Source: Mugil cephalus | Lineage: Eukaryota > Chordata > Actinopteri > Mugiliformes > Mugilidae | DNA length: 64,000 bases | NCBI RefSeq assembly: GCF_022458985.1 | Contig: NC_061782.1 | Location: 9,999,672-10,063,671 of the forward strand | Reading direction: 5' to 3' | Shown here: one piece after another, positions 62,691-64,000 of the stretch | How the letters are laid out: each line of letters begins with the position of its first letter | Position numbering within the stretch: the stretch's first letter is position 1 | Made by a program: the position numbers and the translations under genes | The notes under the pieces: generated by a model | Told to the model about the DNA's origin: nothing | Databases searched by the model: none | Seen by the model: the letters and a program-made list of their open reading frames with translations, nothing else

Positions 62691-64000
62691 GGAAGATTAT
62701 GTCAGCTATAAAGGGGGATTTACTGCAGGGCTGTTCTATTAGCGTGCATTAATTTTCATCGGTGTATCAAATGAATTGCCAAGTGGGTGTATATGAGGTG
62801 GGTACTATATTAGCACCTCCAAATATAATGTGTACAGTACCACATCATCAGTAACCATAGCTTATTCTAGATGGTCAAACGTACAGTTCCCTGATTGAAC
62901 TGAATTAAAACCGTGATGGCAATGTAAGAAAAAAAGGGACGCATCTTAAAATAAATATGCTGTGTTCGAGGTTGTGGGATAGATTGCACAAGAGTACCTT
63001 ATAATAAAGTGGAGTCAGGGGAGTATGCCATGCTCATTGTCATTTGCCACTCGAATCTACCTTAGTGATTAGTTCTTTAGAAGCTGACTTGATGAATGCA
63101 TCATACTGTTTGAGCTCGTCTAGCTTGAGGTAACAATGCCTAATACCGATGCCCTTACTTAACCCTCACTAAAACATGAGACATGTTTGCACGTTAAGCT
63201 CTTATCTAGCTCTATCTACTTGTTTGAATAGTGACTGGGACTAGTCAGGCTGAGTATTTAGACCTAACGAGACTCGATGCCCATTGCAAGTGGGTGTTGT
63301 CGTCTTAGAGCGGTGATGAAATGCTGATGGCTTCACTAGCCGTGCTCCTGACAGAGCTCCTGTCGGCTCAGGTGCCGATCACCCTGGAGAGCTGTAGCCA
63401 GAGTCATTTCCAATATCTGTTGTGGAGCTGTATGGCTGACTGGGCAGGCGTACTGTACTGAAACTGTGTATTAGTTCAGCTGCACCTCTTTTTTTTTTGG
63501 ATGCGCGGAGTTCCTCACTGTATCCGTTACTATTAGGCTGACAGGTTTGTGGAGAGGCCTTGAGCTTAAACCCGAGATTGACTTTCTCAGAGTTCAGAGG
63601 GATCTTGGTAAACTTAAGCAAGTGCAAATGTAAAGAAACTAAAGAAGTAACTACTCCTCGCTGATTAAAGTGGGTCGTTGACTGCACTTTCTGCACGGTT
63701 TGTAGTCATGTCATGTTGTTTTTAAAGATTCTGGTTAATTGCTTAAAAATGCTTCCACTGCAGGTAAGTCCCGTTAGACCAAACATGATAAGCAGCCCTC
63801 CACTGTGAGCATTTCTTGCACATATTCCAGTGAACAGCTGTGATTTTCATAACCATTACTGCATAATCTTGTTCAAAAAGGTCTTTTCAGCCCATTCATT
63901 GGCATAGAGGGATAAAAAAAAAACTTTTTTCCTTCTCCCTCTTAGGCTCTGCTAGCTCTCTAAACATATGCCAGTGCGTGTCCTGTTTCCCCAAGTGCTT

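Larger units (their letters stand above)
58436..64000 (+). other. mcu intron 1 (continues past the window)
   Basis: At least 5.5 kb of intron. Near the start is a T32 run at 58706-58737 and a (GT)n at 59058-59092. A Tc1/mariner-derived fragment lies at 62496-62690 and a T run at about 62331-62348. No further mcu exon or other gene is visible; the minus-strand frame at 63379-63696 has no splice or family support. Confidence 0.7.

Noticed and set aside
63379..63696. 105-codon minus-strand frame in mcu intron 1
   Set aside because: No splice borders, no family resemblance and ordinary intronic composition.

Overview
The window is vertebrate nuclear DNA, almost certainly from a ray-finned (teleost) fish. 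The genes are split by GT-AG introns, the proteins are closest to fish orthologues I know, and the non-coding DNA carries typical teleost interspersed repeats: non-LTR retrotransposon tails ending in (ATCT)n or (TAAA)n, Tc1/mariner-derived fragments, a tRNA-like SINE and many CA/GT microsatellites. No operon, CRISPR or prokaryotic signal is present. All identifications come from reading translations by eye; no database search was run.

Layout, left to right. (1) 156-6388, minus: the 5' part of prosaposin (psap), eight coding exons from the signal peptide to just after the second saposin domain; the gene runs off the left edge. (2) 9661-9993, minus: a complete, intronless mitochondrial ribosomal protein S6 (mrps6) reading frame. 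(3) 10.1-12.6 kb: a repeat nest between mrps6 and nolc1, bounded by two inverted arms of about 360-380 bp and filled with direct repeats, tRNA-derived SINE pieces and an AT-rich palindrome. (4) 12999-19018, plus: nolc1 (Nopp140), 14 coding exons, 1029 residues, with an unusually long acidic-serine/basic repeat region. (5) 19.7-22.4 kb: the gap between the convergent 3' ends of nolc1 and micu1, including a GC/CpG-rich block near 20.9-22.2 kb that belongs to neither gene. (6) 23170-49055, minus (probable 5'UTR exon near 53 kb): complete micu1, the EF-hand gatekeeper of the mitochondrial calcium uniporter, including a 12-base microexon encoding DFWQ. (7) 58319-58435, plus: exon 1 of mcu, the uniporter pore subunit; the rest of the window is its first intron.

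The most notable point is functional. micu1 and mcu, regulator and pore of the same inner-membrane channel, stand head-to-head about 5 kb apart, and micu1 carries the sequence hallmarks of a regulated microexon equivalent to the mammalian muscle EFWQ insert (MICU1.1). Mitochondria link three of the five genes (mrps6, micu1, mcu); psap is lysosomal and nolc1 nucleolar.

Most of the remaining bases are introns and intergenic DNA with simple repeats and decayed transposons. One 138-base, splice-flanked open segment at 56803-56940 could be an exon of an unidentified gene. I do not see a clearly new biological system; the candidates in Part 2 are graded accordingly.
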